A stretch of 32,210 nt of DNA from Sphingorhabdus sp. (GTDB taxonomy: Bacteria > Pseudomonadota > Alphaproteobacteria > Sphingomonadales > Sphingomonadaceae). Made by a program: the position numbers and the translations under genes. Location of the stretch: the NCBI GenBank assembly GCA_023262005.1, contig JALREL010000201.1:1-32210 (forward strand). The letters run 5' to 3'. Below the pieces are notes generated by a model. That model searched no databases, was not told the DNA's origin, and was given only the letters and a program-made list of their open reading frames with translations. Shown piece by piece: positions 7,943-16,423 of the stretch (its first letter is position 1; every line of letters begins with the position of its first letter).

Positions 7943-8928
7943 GCGAGGTCCGGTTGCCCGAAGGGCTCAATGAATTTCTGGTAGCTGCCGGATGGCCGGA
8001 TGCGCAGGTGGAACCGCTTGCGGGTGATGCTTCCTTTCGGCGTTATTTTCGAATTCGGAAGGCCGACGGTACGACAGCCATGCTGATGGATGCCCCGCCA
8101 CCGCATGAAGACCCCCGTCCGTTCCTGCAGGTTGCGAAATATCTGGTGCGTCACGGTTTCAGGGCACCTGCAATTTATGGCGAAGATCTGGATCGTGGCT
8201 TGGTCTTGATTGAGGATTTCGGAGATGAACGCATGCGTGAGCATCTCGACGCCAAACCGGAGGACGAAGAGGCCATCTATCGCCACGCCATTAATACGCT
8301 GATCGCGCTTGAAAAGGCACCTGTTGCCGATGTGGCGCCTTATGACGAGGCTGCCTATCTGCGCGAAACGGCGCTACTCGCGGAATGGTACATGCCCGCC
8401 ATGGACCTGCATTTCGATCGTGCAGAGTTCGATGCGATTTGGCACCGCGCGCTCGCGCCGCTTTTTGATGCCAAATGGCAGCAGGTGACCGTCTTGCGCG
8501 ATTACCATGCCGAAAACATCATGTTGTTGCCCGACGGCGAGCAAGGTCTAATCGACTTTCAGGATGCTCTGGCAGGCCACCCCGCATATGATCTTGTCTC
8601 ACTGTTGCAAGACGCGCGACGCGATGTATCTCCGCAACTGGAAGCGGCGATGCTTAGGCATTATAAAGAGCACGCCAAGCCTGATGCTGATTTCGACCTG
8701 CATTATGCATTGCTAGGTGCCCAACGGAACACCAAGATCATCGGCATTTTCACCCGGCTTTGGAAGCGCGACGGCAAAGAACGCTATCTCGGTTTCCTTC
8801 CACGTATGTGGGGACTTTTGGAACGCGATCTTGCTCATCCGGGATTGTCTGAAATTCGTGACTGGTTCGATCGCAACATTCCGGCTGCAACACGCGCACA
8901 ATCGCCGCTGGATCGAGTTGCGCAATGA
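7939..8928 (+). CDS. amgK: N-acetylmuramate/N-acetylglucosamine anomeric kinase AmgK
   Basis: A 329-residue kinase of the aminoglycoside phosphotransferase fold. By family and context it phosphorylates MurNAc (and GlcNAc) at the anomeric carbon, the first step of the recycling route that bypasses de novo MurNAc synthesis. An N-terminal nucleotide-binding region (AGDASFRRYFRI) is followed by the catalytic loop RDYHAENIM (D188, N193) and the metal-binding LIDFQDA (D206) with a downstream HPAYDLVSLLQD. The start is TTG at 7939, embedded in the tsaE stop (TTGA). The gene overlaps murU by 4 nt, and this pairing is what argues for AmgK over a generic phosphotransferase. This pathway is known to give intrinsic fosfomycin tolerance in Pseudomonas. 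Confidence 0.92.
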   Translation: MSEVRLPEGLNEFLVAAGWPDAQVEPLAGDASFRRYFRIRKADGTTAMLMDAPPPHEDPRPFLQVAKYLVRHGFRAPAIYGEDLDRGLVLIEDFGDERMREHLDAKPEDEEAIYRHAINTLIALEKAPVADVAPYDEAAYLRETALLAEWYMPAMDLHFDRAEFDAIWHRALAPLFDAKWQQVTVLRDYHAENIMLLPDGEQGLIDFQDALAGHPAYDLVSLLQDARRDVSPQLEAAMLRHYKEHAKPDADFDLHYALLGAQRNTKIIGIFTRLWKRDGKERYLGFLPRMWGLLERDLAHPGLSEIRDWFDRNIPAATRAQSPLDRVAQ

Positions 8929-9650
8929 ACGCAAAGATCGATACCGCCATGATCATGGCCGCCGGTTTGGGAACGCGCATGCGTCCCTTGACCGAGCACA
9001 AGCCCAAGCCGTTGGTCGAAGTGGCTGGCAAGACATTGATCGATCATGTCCTAGATAAAGCGCGAGCTGCTGGGATCAGCAACGTGGTCGTCAACGTACA
9101 CTACCTTCCTGAGCAGGTAGAGGCGCATATGGAGCGTCATGCATCCGATCTTGCCGTCAAGATTTCGGATGAGCGAGAACTGCTGATGGAAACCGGTGGG
9201 GGATTGGTCCAGGCCCAGCATTTGATCGATGCCGAACCCTTTTACTGCCTGAACAGCGATGCCATCTGGACCGACGAAGGCGCACAGGATGGTCTTTCGC
9301 GCCTTGCCGATGCCTGGGACGGGGAGCGGATGGATGGTTTGTTGCTGCTCGTTCCAAAGGAAAGGGCATTCCAGCACCCAGGAAAGGGCGACTTTTTCCT
9401 CGACGATGAGCAACGCCTGGTGCGGCGGGGAGAGCGTGATAGCGCGCCCTATGTCTATACCGGTAACCAGTTGATCAGCCACCGCCTGCTTCGCGAAGCA
9501 CCGCAAGGGCCATTTTCGACTAACAAATTTTGGGATCGCGCGATTTCCGAAGGTCGCCTATTCGGGCTGGTACATATTGGCGATTGGTACGACATAGGAT
9601 CGCCCCAAGCGATTGCGCCCACCGAAGCTGCTTTGGCCGTGCATGGTTGA
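8925..9650 (+). CDS. murU: N-acetylmuramate alpha-1-phosphate uridylyltransferase MurU
   Basis: A 241-residue sugar-1-phosphate nucleotidyltransferase. The signature at residues 14-29 (GLGTRMRPLTEHKPKP) binds UTP. Further family residues are the NSDAIW segment that coordinates metal and the C-terminal GDWYDIGSP. It converts MurNAc-1-phosphate, the product of AmgK, to UDP-MurNAc, which re-enters peptidoglycan synthesis. It has no acyltransferase domain, unlike GlmU. It overlaps amgK by 4 nt upstream and addB by 8 nt downstream. A GlcNAc-1-P or mannose-1-P specificity is possible from sequence alone, but the neighbour makes MurU the best call. Confidence 0.92.
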   Translation: MNAKIDTAMIMAAGLGTRMRPLTEHKPKPLVEVAGKTLIDHVLDKARAAGISNVVVNVHYLPEQVEAHMERHASDLAVKISDERELLMETGGGLVQAQHLIDAEPFYCLNSDAIWTDEGAQDGLSRLADAWDGERMDGLLLLVPKERAFQHPGKGDFFLDDEQRLVRRGERDSAPYVYTGNQLISHRLLREAPQGPFSTNKFWDRAISEGRLFGLVHIGDWYDIGSPQAIAPTEAALAVHG

Positions 9651-12612
9651 GGGCATTCGCGCCAATGTACAGACCGTTCCCATCGGCGTGGATCTGTCAG
9701 GCGCGCTGTCAGAATGGTTGATAGGTAAATATCGGGATGATCGTCTGGCGCTTGCCGATGTCACCCTCTTCCTGCCCAACAATCGTGCCGTAACCGCGAT
9801 GACCGCGGCCTTTGTACGGTCTGCTGACCAAGGGTTGGTGTTACCACGAATGGTGGCGATCGGCGATTTGGCGCTTGATGAAAAGCTTGGTCCACTGCTC
9901 GATCCATTGTCGCAGGACGAGCATGGTCCGTTACCGGCGGCTCCCGATCTCGTCCGCCTGTTGCAGCTGGTCAGCCTGATACGCCAGCACCGCCGCGATG
10001 CGACAGCCGCCGAAGCGCTCCATCTCGCCAAACAGTTGGCGAAGACGCTGGACGAACTGGAGATCGAGGAAAAATCGATCCGCAATATCGAACTCGATCA
10101 TGATTATGCCGACCTGGCTTCGCATTGGTCCACGGCATATGACAGCCTGAAGCTGTTGTGCGGCTCGTACGAGCAATGGCTTTCGGAACAACAATTGCAG
10201 GCGCCGGCGGCTCGCAGGAACGCCTTGCTGTATCGCCTGGCCGATCGCTTGAAAGCCTATCCGCCGACTGCCCCCGTTATTGCTGCCGGGATCACGACCG
10301 CTGCGCCGGCCATTGCGCGGTTGCTGAGCCGTATTGCGACTTTGCCAAATGGAATGGTGCTTTTGCCGCATGTCGACCTCGCCATGCCGGGCGCAGATTG
10401 GGAGGCATTGGGGCTTTCAGATGGAAACGGAACGGATGAAGCGCCAAAAGATGTTTCCCGCGCTCAGGAAACGCACCCGCAATATCATCTGAAGCTGTTG
10501 CTGCACCGCATGGGCATCGCTCGTGACGAGTTGCAATTATTTGTTTCAAATGACCGGGCATTGCGGCTTGGCCAGGCGGCGCAGGACATATTCTGCATTC
10601 CGGACAAAACCATGGAATGGCAGAGCCTTCCGCAAAAACGGCGCACGCTTGATCATGTTCGAGTGGTCGAAGCGGAGGACAGTGCCGAAGAAGCACGTGC
10701 CATATCCGTCCTGATACGCGGCGCGCTCGAAGTTCCGGGCAAACGGATTGCCCTTGTTACGCCGGATCGCGAGATTGCACTCCGCGTGGCCGCGCAATTG
10801 CGCCGTTGGAACATTGAGGCCGATGACAGCGCCGGTTTGCCGCTCAGCGAGGAACCTGCTGGCGTACTTTTCCTGGCACTGTCGCGCATGTTGTCGAGCG
10901 AGCTTGCCCCGGTGCCTCTCCTTTCCGCGATGAAGCATCCGCTCGTCCATAGTGGGGATGCACGTTTGGAGTGGCTTTCAAATGTCCGGGCGCTCGATTT
11001 GAAGCTGCGCGGGCCGCAAATGCGGATTGGGGCAGGCGCAATAGCACAAACGCTGGCCGACGCGGAAAAGGTCGAACCTAAACTCCGCGATTGGTGGCAA
11101 TCCATTGAAGCTGAGATCGAGCCGCATGCGAAAGCCGCGAAACTCAACCTGCAGGCACATATCGAAGCAGTGACCGCGCTGGCCGATATTTGGACAAAAG
11201 GCGCAATCTGGAAAGGTGCTGCCGGACGCAGATTGGCCGAATTCGTAGAGGAACTTTCGGGTAACAACCTCGGCGCGCTTTCGGATACTGATCATGCAGC
11301 CTATCCGGATCTGCTATCATCGATGCTTGCTGATCTAAGCATCAGGCCTGCTTATGGTCGCCACCCGCGCGTGGCTATTTACGGCTTGCTCGAAGCTAGG
11401 CTGCAATCTGCTGATCTGGTGATCTGTGCTGGGCTCAACGAAGGGAGTTGGCCTCAACTGCCCCAGCCAGATCCATGGCTTGCGCCGCACCTGAGGCGGC
11501 GGCTTCAAATGCCTGGGCTCGATCGCAATATCGGATTGTCTGCGCATGATCTTGCGAGTGCATTGGGGGCCAAAGAGGTTGTCCTTACACGCTCCAAACG
11601 CGATCGTTCCGGGCCGACCATTGCCTCGCGTTTCCTGCTTCGCCTGCAGGCACTTCTGGGTGACCGGTTGCAGGTCGACGATGATGCTCGCCGTTTGGCG
11701 GTTACGCTCGACAGCGCCGTAAAAACAGCAAATGCCTATCCACGCCCTGCGCCGGTGCCCGATATCGAGCAACGCAAAGTGGCGATTTCGATTACGCAGA
11801 TGGATATGCTCAAGGCCGATCCTTACGCCTTTTACGCCCGCAATATCCTCAAACTGAATGCCCTGAAGTCGGTGGATGCCGAGCCCGACCCGGCATGGAA
11901 AGGTACATTGGTCCACGACATCATCGAAAAATGGACCGATGGTGGAGACCGTAATCCAGACAGCCTCGTCCGCTTCGCAGAGCATGCTTTTAACGACCAG
12001 TCGGTTACGCCAGCGCTTCGATTGCTATGGCAGCCACGCATCATGGCCGGGCTGCGCTGGATCGCATCAGAAATTGCGTCGAACGAAAGCCAGGGCCGAT
12101 CGATTCTTGCCTATGAAGCCGAAGCCAAAGGAGAGATCGATGGCATTGTCATTCGCGGACGGATAGATCGCATAGACCGTAGTGAAGATGGCAGTTTGGT
12201 GATCGTTGACTACAAGACCGGTGCACCTCCTTCCAAATCCAAGGTCAAAGCCGGCTATGCCTTGCAATTGGGGCTGGCGGGCTTGCTGGTCGAAACTGGC
12301 GGCGTGGCTGATGCCGAAGGAGAGGTTCGCGGATTTGAATATTGGTCACTTGCCAAGAAGAACGACCGCTTCGGTTATTGCGAGACGCCTTTCGCCAAAA
12401 GTCCCAAGCCCGGCGAACTCAATGCATCGACCTTTGTCAGTTTTGCCGACGCAAAAGCTTCTGAGGCTATTGCAGAGTTGATTCTGGGTAAAAAGCCATT
12501 CACCGCGAAATTGAAACCCGATTATGCCATCTACAAAGATTACGACCAGCTGATGAGGCTGGATGAATGGATCGGTCGCGCCAGTTGGAATGGAGCAAGC
12601 GATGGCGCTTGA
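9643..12612 (+). CDS. addB: Double-strand break repair protein AddB
   Basis: A 989-residue partner of AddA in the helicase-nuclease that resects DNA ends and loads RecA. The N-terminal part is helicase-like but has no Walker A, as is usual in alphaproteobacterial AddB. The C-terminal RecB-type nuclease domain shows GTLVHDIIE, GRIDRID (D842) and IVDYKTG (D856, K858). Only four cysteines are present and they are scattered, so the iron-sulfur staple of Bacillus AddB appears absent. ATG 9643 is chosen over an earlier in-frame codon because it keeps the murU overlap short (8 nt). The 3' end overlaps addA by 11 nt. Confidence 0.95.
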   Translation: MVEGIRANVQTVPIGVDLSGALSEWLIGKYRDDRLALADVTLFLPNNRAVTAMTAAFVRSADQGLVLPRMVAIGDLALDEKLGPLLDPLSQDEHGPLPAAPDLVRLLQLVSLIRQHRRDATAAEALHLAKQLAKTLDELEIEEKSIRNIELDHDYADLASHWSTAYDSLKLLCGSYEQWLSEQQLQAPAARRNALLYRLADRLKAYPPTAPVIAAGITTAAPAIARLLSRIATLPNGMVLLPHVDLAMPGADWEALGLSDGNGTDEAPKDVSRAQETHPQYHLKLLLHRMGIARDELQLFVSNDRALRLGQAAQDIFCIPDKTMEWQSLPQKRRTLDHVRVVEAEDSAEEARAISVLIRGALEVPGKRIALVTPDREIALRVAAQLRRWNIEADDSAGLPLSEEPAGVLFLALSRMLSSELAPVPLLSAMKHPLVHSGDARLEWLSNVRALDLKLRGPQMRIGAGAIAQTLADAEKVEPKLRDWWQSIEAEIEPHAKAAKLNLQAHIEAVTALADIWTKGAIWKGAAGRRLAEFVEELSGNNLGALSDTDHAAYPDLLSSMLADLSIRPAYGRHPRVAIYGLLEARLQSADLVICAGLNEGSWPQLPQPDPWLAPHLRRRLQMPGLDRNIGLSAHDLASALGAKEVVLTRSKRDRSGPTIASRFLLRLQALLGDRLQVDDDARRLAVTLDSAVKTANAYPRPAPVPDIEQRKVAISITQMDMLKADPYAFYARNILKLNALKSVDAEPDPAWKGTLVHDIIEKWTDGGDRNPDSLVRFAEHAFNDQSVTPALRLLWQPRIMAGLRWIASEIASNESQGRSILAYEAEAKGEIDGIVIRGRIDRIDRSEDGSLVIVDYKTGAPPSKSKVKAGYALQLGLAGLLVETGGVADAEGEVRGFEYWSLAKKNDRFGYCETPFAKSPKPGELNASTFVSFADAKASEAIAELILGKKPFTAKLKPDYAIYKDYDQLMRLDEWIGRASWNGASDGA

Positions 12613-15600
12613 TTCCGAGCATATCGTCCACGACTTAACCGCCGCGCAGCAGGGTGCGGTCGAGCCCGCCGCCAATGTCTGGCTCAGCGCGTCGGCAGGT
12701 TCGGGCAAGACGCAGGTATTGTCCGCGCGCGTCATTCGGCTTTTGCTTGCGGGCGCAAAGCCGGAGGAAATCCTCTGCCTCACATTCACTAAAGCGGCGG
12801 CCGCAGAAATGGCGGAGCGTATCAACCGGAAGCTGGCGTCTTGGGTGCAGATGAAAGAGCCACTGCTCGCGGCTGAACTGCGCGCAATCGGTGCCGACTA
12901 TTCACGCGATAATCTTCCTGCGGCGCGCAAGCTATTCGCTGAAATCCTCGACGCTCCGGGTGGCGGTCTGCAGATCATGACAATTCATGCTTTCTGCCAA
13001 TCCTTGCTTGGAAGCTTTCCGGAAGAAGCTGGCATCATGCCGGGCTTCGAACCCCTGGATGACCGCACCAAGGCAGAATTGCAGCGCGAAGTGCTGGCGC
13101 AGATTTCGCGCGAGGCCGATGAGACGGGTGATCGGGCTGTTCCCGAAAGCCTGCATCGTTTGGGGCTTGAGCGCGGCGAGGACGGGGCATGGGCGTTCCT
13201 CCAACGATGCGCCGCTGCTGTCGAAACCATGCGGCAATTGCCCGAAGGGCAGGGATTGCTGCAATTTGTACGCAACAACTTGGGCATCGGATTTGACGGA
13301 AGCACCGACGATGTCATGGCCTCGTTGTGCGACGATGCGAGCATCGATTTGGTGTCAATCAGGACCGTACGCGACATCAATCTGGAATGGGGGAAGGATA
13401 CCGGGCTGAAGCGTGCGGCGAAAATTTCGCAGTGGCTTGAACTTTCGCTGGTCGAACGTGGTCGATCGATAACATTGCTGCATTCATGCTGGACCAAGAA
13501 TGACGGCGAACCCATGGTTTCTACCAAGGGCCACACGCCGCAGCATGACCATTATTCGGCCATTGCTTTGTCGTTGCACCAATGGACGAAAAAACTGTGT
13601 GAGATGTATGCTCTAGCAAGTTACGCCGACAGGCTGGCCAGTGCACTGTTTGCTGGCAAGGCGTTTGCGTTGCGATATGAGGCACTGAAACGTTCGCGCG
13701 GTCTGGTCGATTTTGACGACCTGATCGCCAAGGCCTCTGATTTGTTGACGACGAGCGGCATGAATGCCTGGGTCCGCTACAAGCTTGATCGCCGTATCGA
13801 CCATGTGTTGGTTGATGAAGCGCAGGACACTAACGCCAAGCAGTGGAATATCATCAAGGCGCTTACCGAAGATTTCTTCGCAGGTGAGGGTGCGAAAGAA
13901 GGCAAATCGCGCACCATTTTCGCGGTCGGGGATTTCAAACAAGCCATTTACGGATTCCAGGGAACCGATCCTGCACGCTATCGTGAAGCGGGCGAATATT
14001 ATGCCGCGCGTCTTGAGGAGCAGGAGGGTAATCTCCAGTTCCTGACCTTGTCGCAGTCCTTCCGTTCAACCCAGCCCATTTTGCAACTGGTCAACGCCGT
14101 GGTGGCGCAATTGGGGCATGAACGCTTTGGCCTTGCCGAGAGTATCGACGACCATATCAGCCAAAAGCCCGATATCGGTTCGATCGAATTGCTTGAGCCG
14201 GTGACTGCGGAATCCGCAGTCGAAAATGGTGACGGTGAAGGGGACGAGGAAAAATGGCTCGGCCCTGAAAAACGCGAATTGGCCGCCGTGCTCGCACAGA
14301 AAATCAAGGATCTGATCGACGAGCAACCCGTGCTTGCCAGCACCAAAAAGCCGCTGACCCCGGGTGACATCATGGTGCTGTTTCGCAAACGTACCGAGGT
14401 GACCAGCTTGCTCGTCGCGCGGTTGCACGCCTTGGGTGTGCCGGTTGCCGGGATCGACCGGATGCAGATTGGCGAGCAGCTTGCCGTGCAAGACCTTGTC
14501 TCCGCGATCCGCTTTGTTTTGCAACCGCAAGACGATCTTAGCCTTGCATGCTTGCTGGTTTCACCGCTGATCGGTTGGTCGCAGGACGACTTGTTGCGCC
14601 ATGGCTATCGATCAGAGCGGGTGTCCTTGTGGCATCATATCCGCAATAACAAAGACATCGCCGCAGAATTGCAGCCACTGCACGACATGTTGGCAGCCGC
14701 AGATTTCACCACACCTTATCGTTTTCTCGAAGAAATCTTGTCTGGAGCGACTGCGGGGCGAAAGAAATTTGCTACCCGGCTCGGGGCTGAAGTGCTCGTT
14801 CCTATTGAGGAGTTCCTGAACCTAGCGATTGAATTTGAACAATCGAGGGGAGGGACGTTACAGCAGTTTCTCGACTGGTTTGAACGCAATTCGAGCGAGA
14901 TCAAGCGCGAACGCCTGACCGGCAGCAACGAAGTGCAAATCATGACAGTGCACGGCGCAAAAGGGCTTCAGGCGCCGGTGGTGATCCTTGCGGACATGAC
15001 GGTAGATCCCGGCCAATCGGGCAAAGACCCGAATTCCAGCCTGCCATTGGACGATGGTGGTGCCCTACCGCTCCTTAGGATCGATAAGGAAAGCCGGGTT
15101 GGCTGCCTCGACGATCTGGAATCTGCGCGCGAGGCAAAGGAACTCAACGAGCATTACCGCCTCCTCTATGTTGCGCTTACGCGCGCGGAGGAGCGCCTGA
15201 TCATGGCAGGCAGCCTTGGAGCGAAGAAGGCTGCGAAACCGGAATGTTGGTATGCGGCGGTTGAACAGGCAATGGATGCGCTGGGCTGCACGACTGTAAA
15301 CGATCCCAAGGGGCGGTTGGTGCGCATTGTTGAAGGGCAGGCCGGCACTTCGGTGGCAGGTGACCGGAAACCGCAAACTGCATCAACCGGAGCAGAGTTG
15401 CCGGTTCCCGAGTGGCTGTCACAGCCCGCCTGGCCCGAAGCACGTCCGCCGCGCCCGCTCGCTCCCTCCCAGCTTGACGATAGCGATGTCGGGGATCGTC
15501 CTGCCGAACAAGTCATGCGCCACGCGGCTGAGCGCGGTAAATTGGTGCACGGCCTGATCGAGCGGATAGATGCCGACCGGATGGCACATTTTGCCGAAGA

Positions 15601-16015
15601 TGCCGCCCGCTGGTTGAAAGCGCGCGACAGAGAAGGCCAGCACGACCATTTGGCCATCATCAGCCAGGTCCAGTCCTTGGTGCAAGACGTCCGTTGGCAG
15701 GATCTGTTCTCAAGCCAAGCCAAAGCCGAAATACCGATCGCAGCGGTAGTCGGGGAAACGGTCATCACCGGTCGTATCGACCGTCTGTTGGTGGATGAGC
15801 ATTATGTTCGGATTGTTGATTTCAAAACGTCACGCAGGGTTCCGAAGGATGTGGCGGGGGTGAACCTCTCCGAATTACGCCAGATGGCGCATTATGTTGC
15901 CGCGGTTGAACGCATATTCCCGGGGCGGAAGGTCTCGGCCGCGTTACTCTACACCCACGCGCCGCTGATGATGGAACTGCCACTGGAGGCGCTTGCGCCG
16001 CACAAGCCGGTTTGA
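12602..16015 (+). CDS. addA: Double-strand break repair helicase AddA
   Basis: A 1137-residue UvrD/Rep-family helicase fused to a RecB-type nuclease domain. The Walker A region ASAGSGKT is at 30-37. Next come LTFTKAAAAEM (motif Ia), LVDEAQD (D405-D409, motif II), GDFKQAIYGFQG (from D444, motif III), EVQIMTVHGAKGLQAPVV (motif V) and YVALTRAEE (motif VI). At the C terminus are GRIDR (D1060) and DFKTSR (D1073, K1075), with spacing identical to the RecB catalytic residues. The start at 12602 has GGAG 6 nt upstream and lies inside the end of addB. A possible trxA promoter follows the stop. Confidence 0.97.
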   Translation: MALDSEHIVHDLTAAQQGAVEPAANVWLSASAGSGKTQVLSARVIRLLLAGAKPEEILCLTFTKAAAAEMAERINRKLASWVQMKEPLLAAELRAIGADYSRDNLPAARKLFAEILDAPGGGLQIMTIHAFCQSLLGSFPEEAGIMPGFEPLDDRTKAELQREVLAQISREADETGDRAVPESLHRLGLERGEDGAWAFLQRCAAAVETMRQLPEGQGLLQFVRNNLGIGFDGSTDDVMASLCDDASIDLVSIRTVRDINLEWGKDTGLKRAAKISQWLELSLVERGRSITLLHSCWTKNDGEPMVSTKGHTPQHDHYSAIALSLHQWTKKLCEMYALASYADRLASALFAGKAFALRYEALKRSRGLVDFDDLIAKASDLLTTSGMNAWVRYKLDRRIDHVLVDEAQDTNAKQWNIIKALTEDFFAGEGAKEGKSRTIFAVGDFKQAIYGFQGTDPARYREAGEYYAARLEEQEGNLQFLTLSQSFRSTQPILQLVNAVVAQLGHERFGLAESIDDHISQKPDIGSIELLEPVTAESAVENGDGEGDEEKWLGPEKRELAAVLAQKIKDLIDEQPVLASTKKPLTPGDIMVLFRKRTEVTSLLVARLHALGVPVAGIDRMQIGEQLAVQDLVSAIRFVLQPQDDLSLACLLVSPLIGWSQDDLLRHGYRSERVSLWHHIRNNKDIAAELQPLHDMLAAADFTTPYRFLEEILSGATAGRKKFATRLGAEVLVPIEEFLNLAIEFEQSRGGTLQQFLDWFERNSSEIKRERLTGSNEVQIMTVHGAKGLQAPVVILADMTVDPGQSGKDPNSSLPLDDGGALPLLRIDKESRVGCLDDLESAREAKELNEHYRLLYVALTRAEERLIMAGSLGAKKAAKPECWYAAVEQAMDALGCTTVNDPKGRLVRIVEGQAGTSVAGDRKPQTASTGAELPVPEWLSQPAWPEARPPRPLAPSQLDDSDVGDRPAEQVMRHAAERGKLVHGLIERIDADRMAHFAEDAARWLKARDREGQHDHLAIISQVQSLVQDVRWQDLFSSQAKAEIPIAAVVGETVITGRIDRLLVDEHYVRIVDFKTSRRVPKDVAGVNLSELRQMAHYVAAVERIFPGRKVSAALLYTHAPLMMELPLEALAPHKPV

Positions 16016-16048
16016 GGTGCAGAAAGCAAATCTATCGGAGTCGCATGC

Positions 16049-16077
16049 TTGCAACTCTGCAAGGCCCACAATACATT
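16049..16077 (+). promoter_or_regulatory. Candidate trxA promoter
   Basis: TTGCAA (16049-16054) and TACATT (16072-16077) are 17 nt apart, each matching four of six sigma-70-type consensus positions. They lie 26 nt before the trxA start. A 6-bp inverted repeat, CTTGCA/TGCAAG (16048-16063), overlaps the -35. This would let trxA be expressed apart from the divL-addA run. Confidence 0.45.
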
Positions 16078-16102
16078 CGCCAGCAAAGAAGGAGATTATC
16101 CA

Positions 16103-16423
16103 ATGGCTACCAAAGCAGTTGGCGACAATGATTTCGCCACCGAAGTACTCGCCTCGTCAAAGCCCGTCCTGGTCGATTTCTGGGCTGAATGGTGCGGCCC
16201 ATGCAAGATGATCGGCCCAAGCCTTGAGGAAATCAGCGAGGAACTGGGTGAGCAGGTTACGATTGCCAAGCTGAATATCGATGATCATCCCGATACGCCC
16301 GGCAAATATGGTGTGCGCGGTATCCCGACGATGATCCTTTTCAAGGATGGCCAGATTGTCGACACCAAAGTCGGTGCAGCACCCAAGGCTGCGATCAAGG
16401 GTTGGCTCGAAAGCGCCCTCTAA
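16103..16423 (+). CDS. trxA: Thioredoxin 1
   Basis: A 106-residue cytosolic thiol-disulfide carrier that reduces ribonucleotide reductase, peroxiredoxins and methionine sulfoxide reductase. The active site WCGPC is at 30-34, preceded by VLVDFWAE and followed by the cis-proline loop GIPTMILF. Length is standard. ATG 16103 has an excellent AAGGAGA ribosome binding site 8 nt upstream; the longer in-frame form from 16049 would cover the promoter region. It lies 87 nt after addA on the same strand, and its stop overlaps the argJ stop by 4 nt on the opposite strand. Confidence 0.97.
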   Translation: MATKAVGDNDFATEVLASSKPVLVDFWAEWCGPCKMIGPSLEEISEELGEQVTIAKLNIDDHPDTPGKYGVRGIPTMILFKDGQIVDTKVGAAPKAAIKGWLESAL

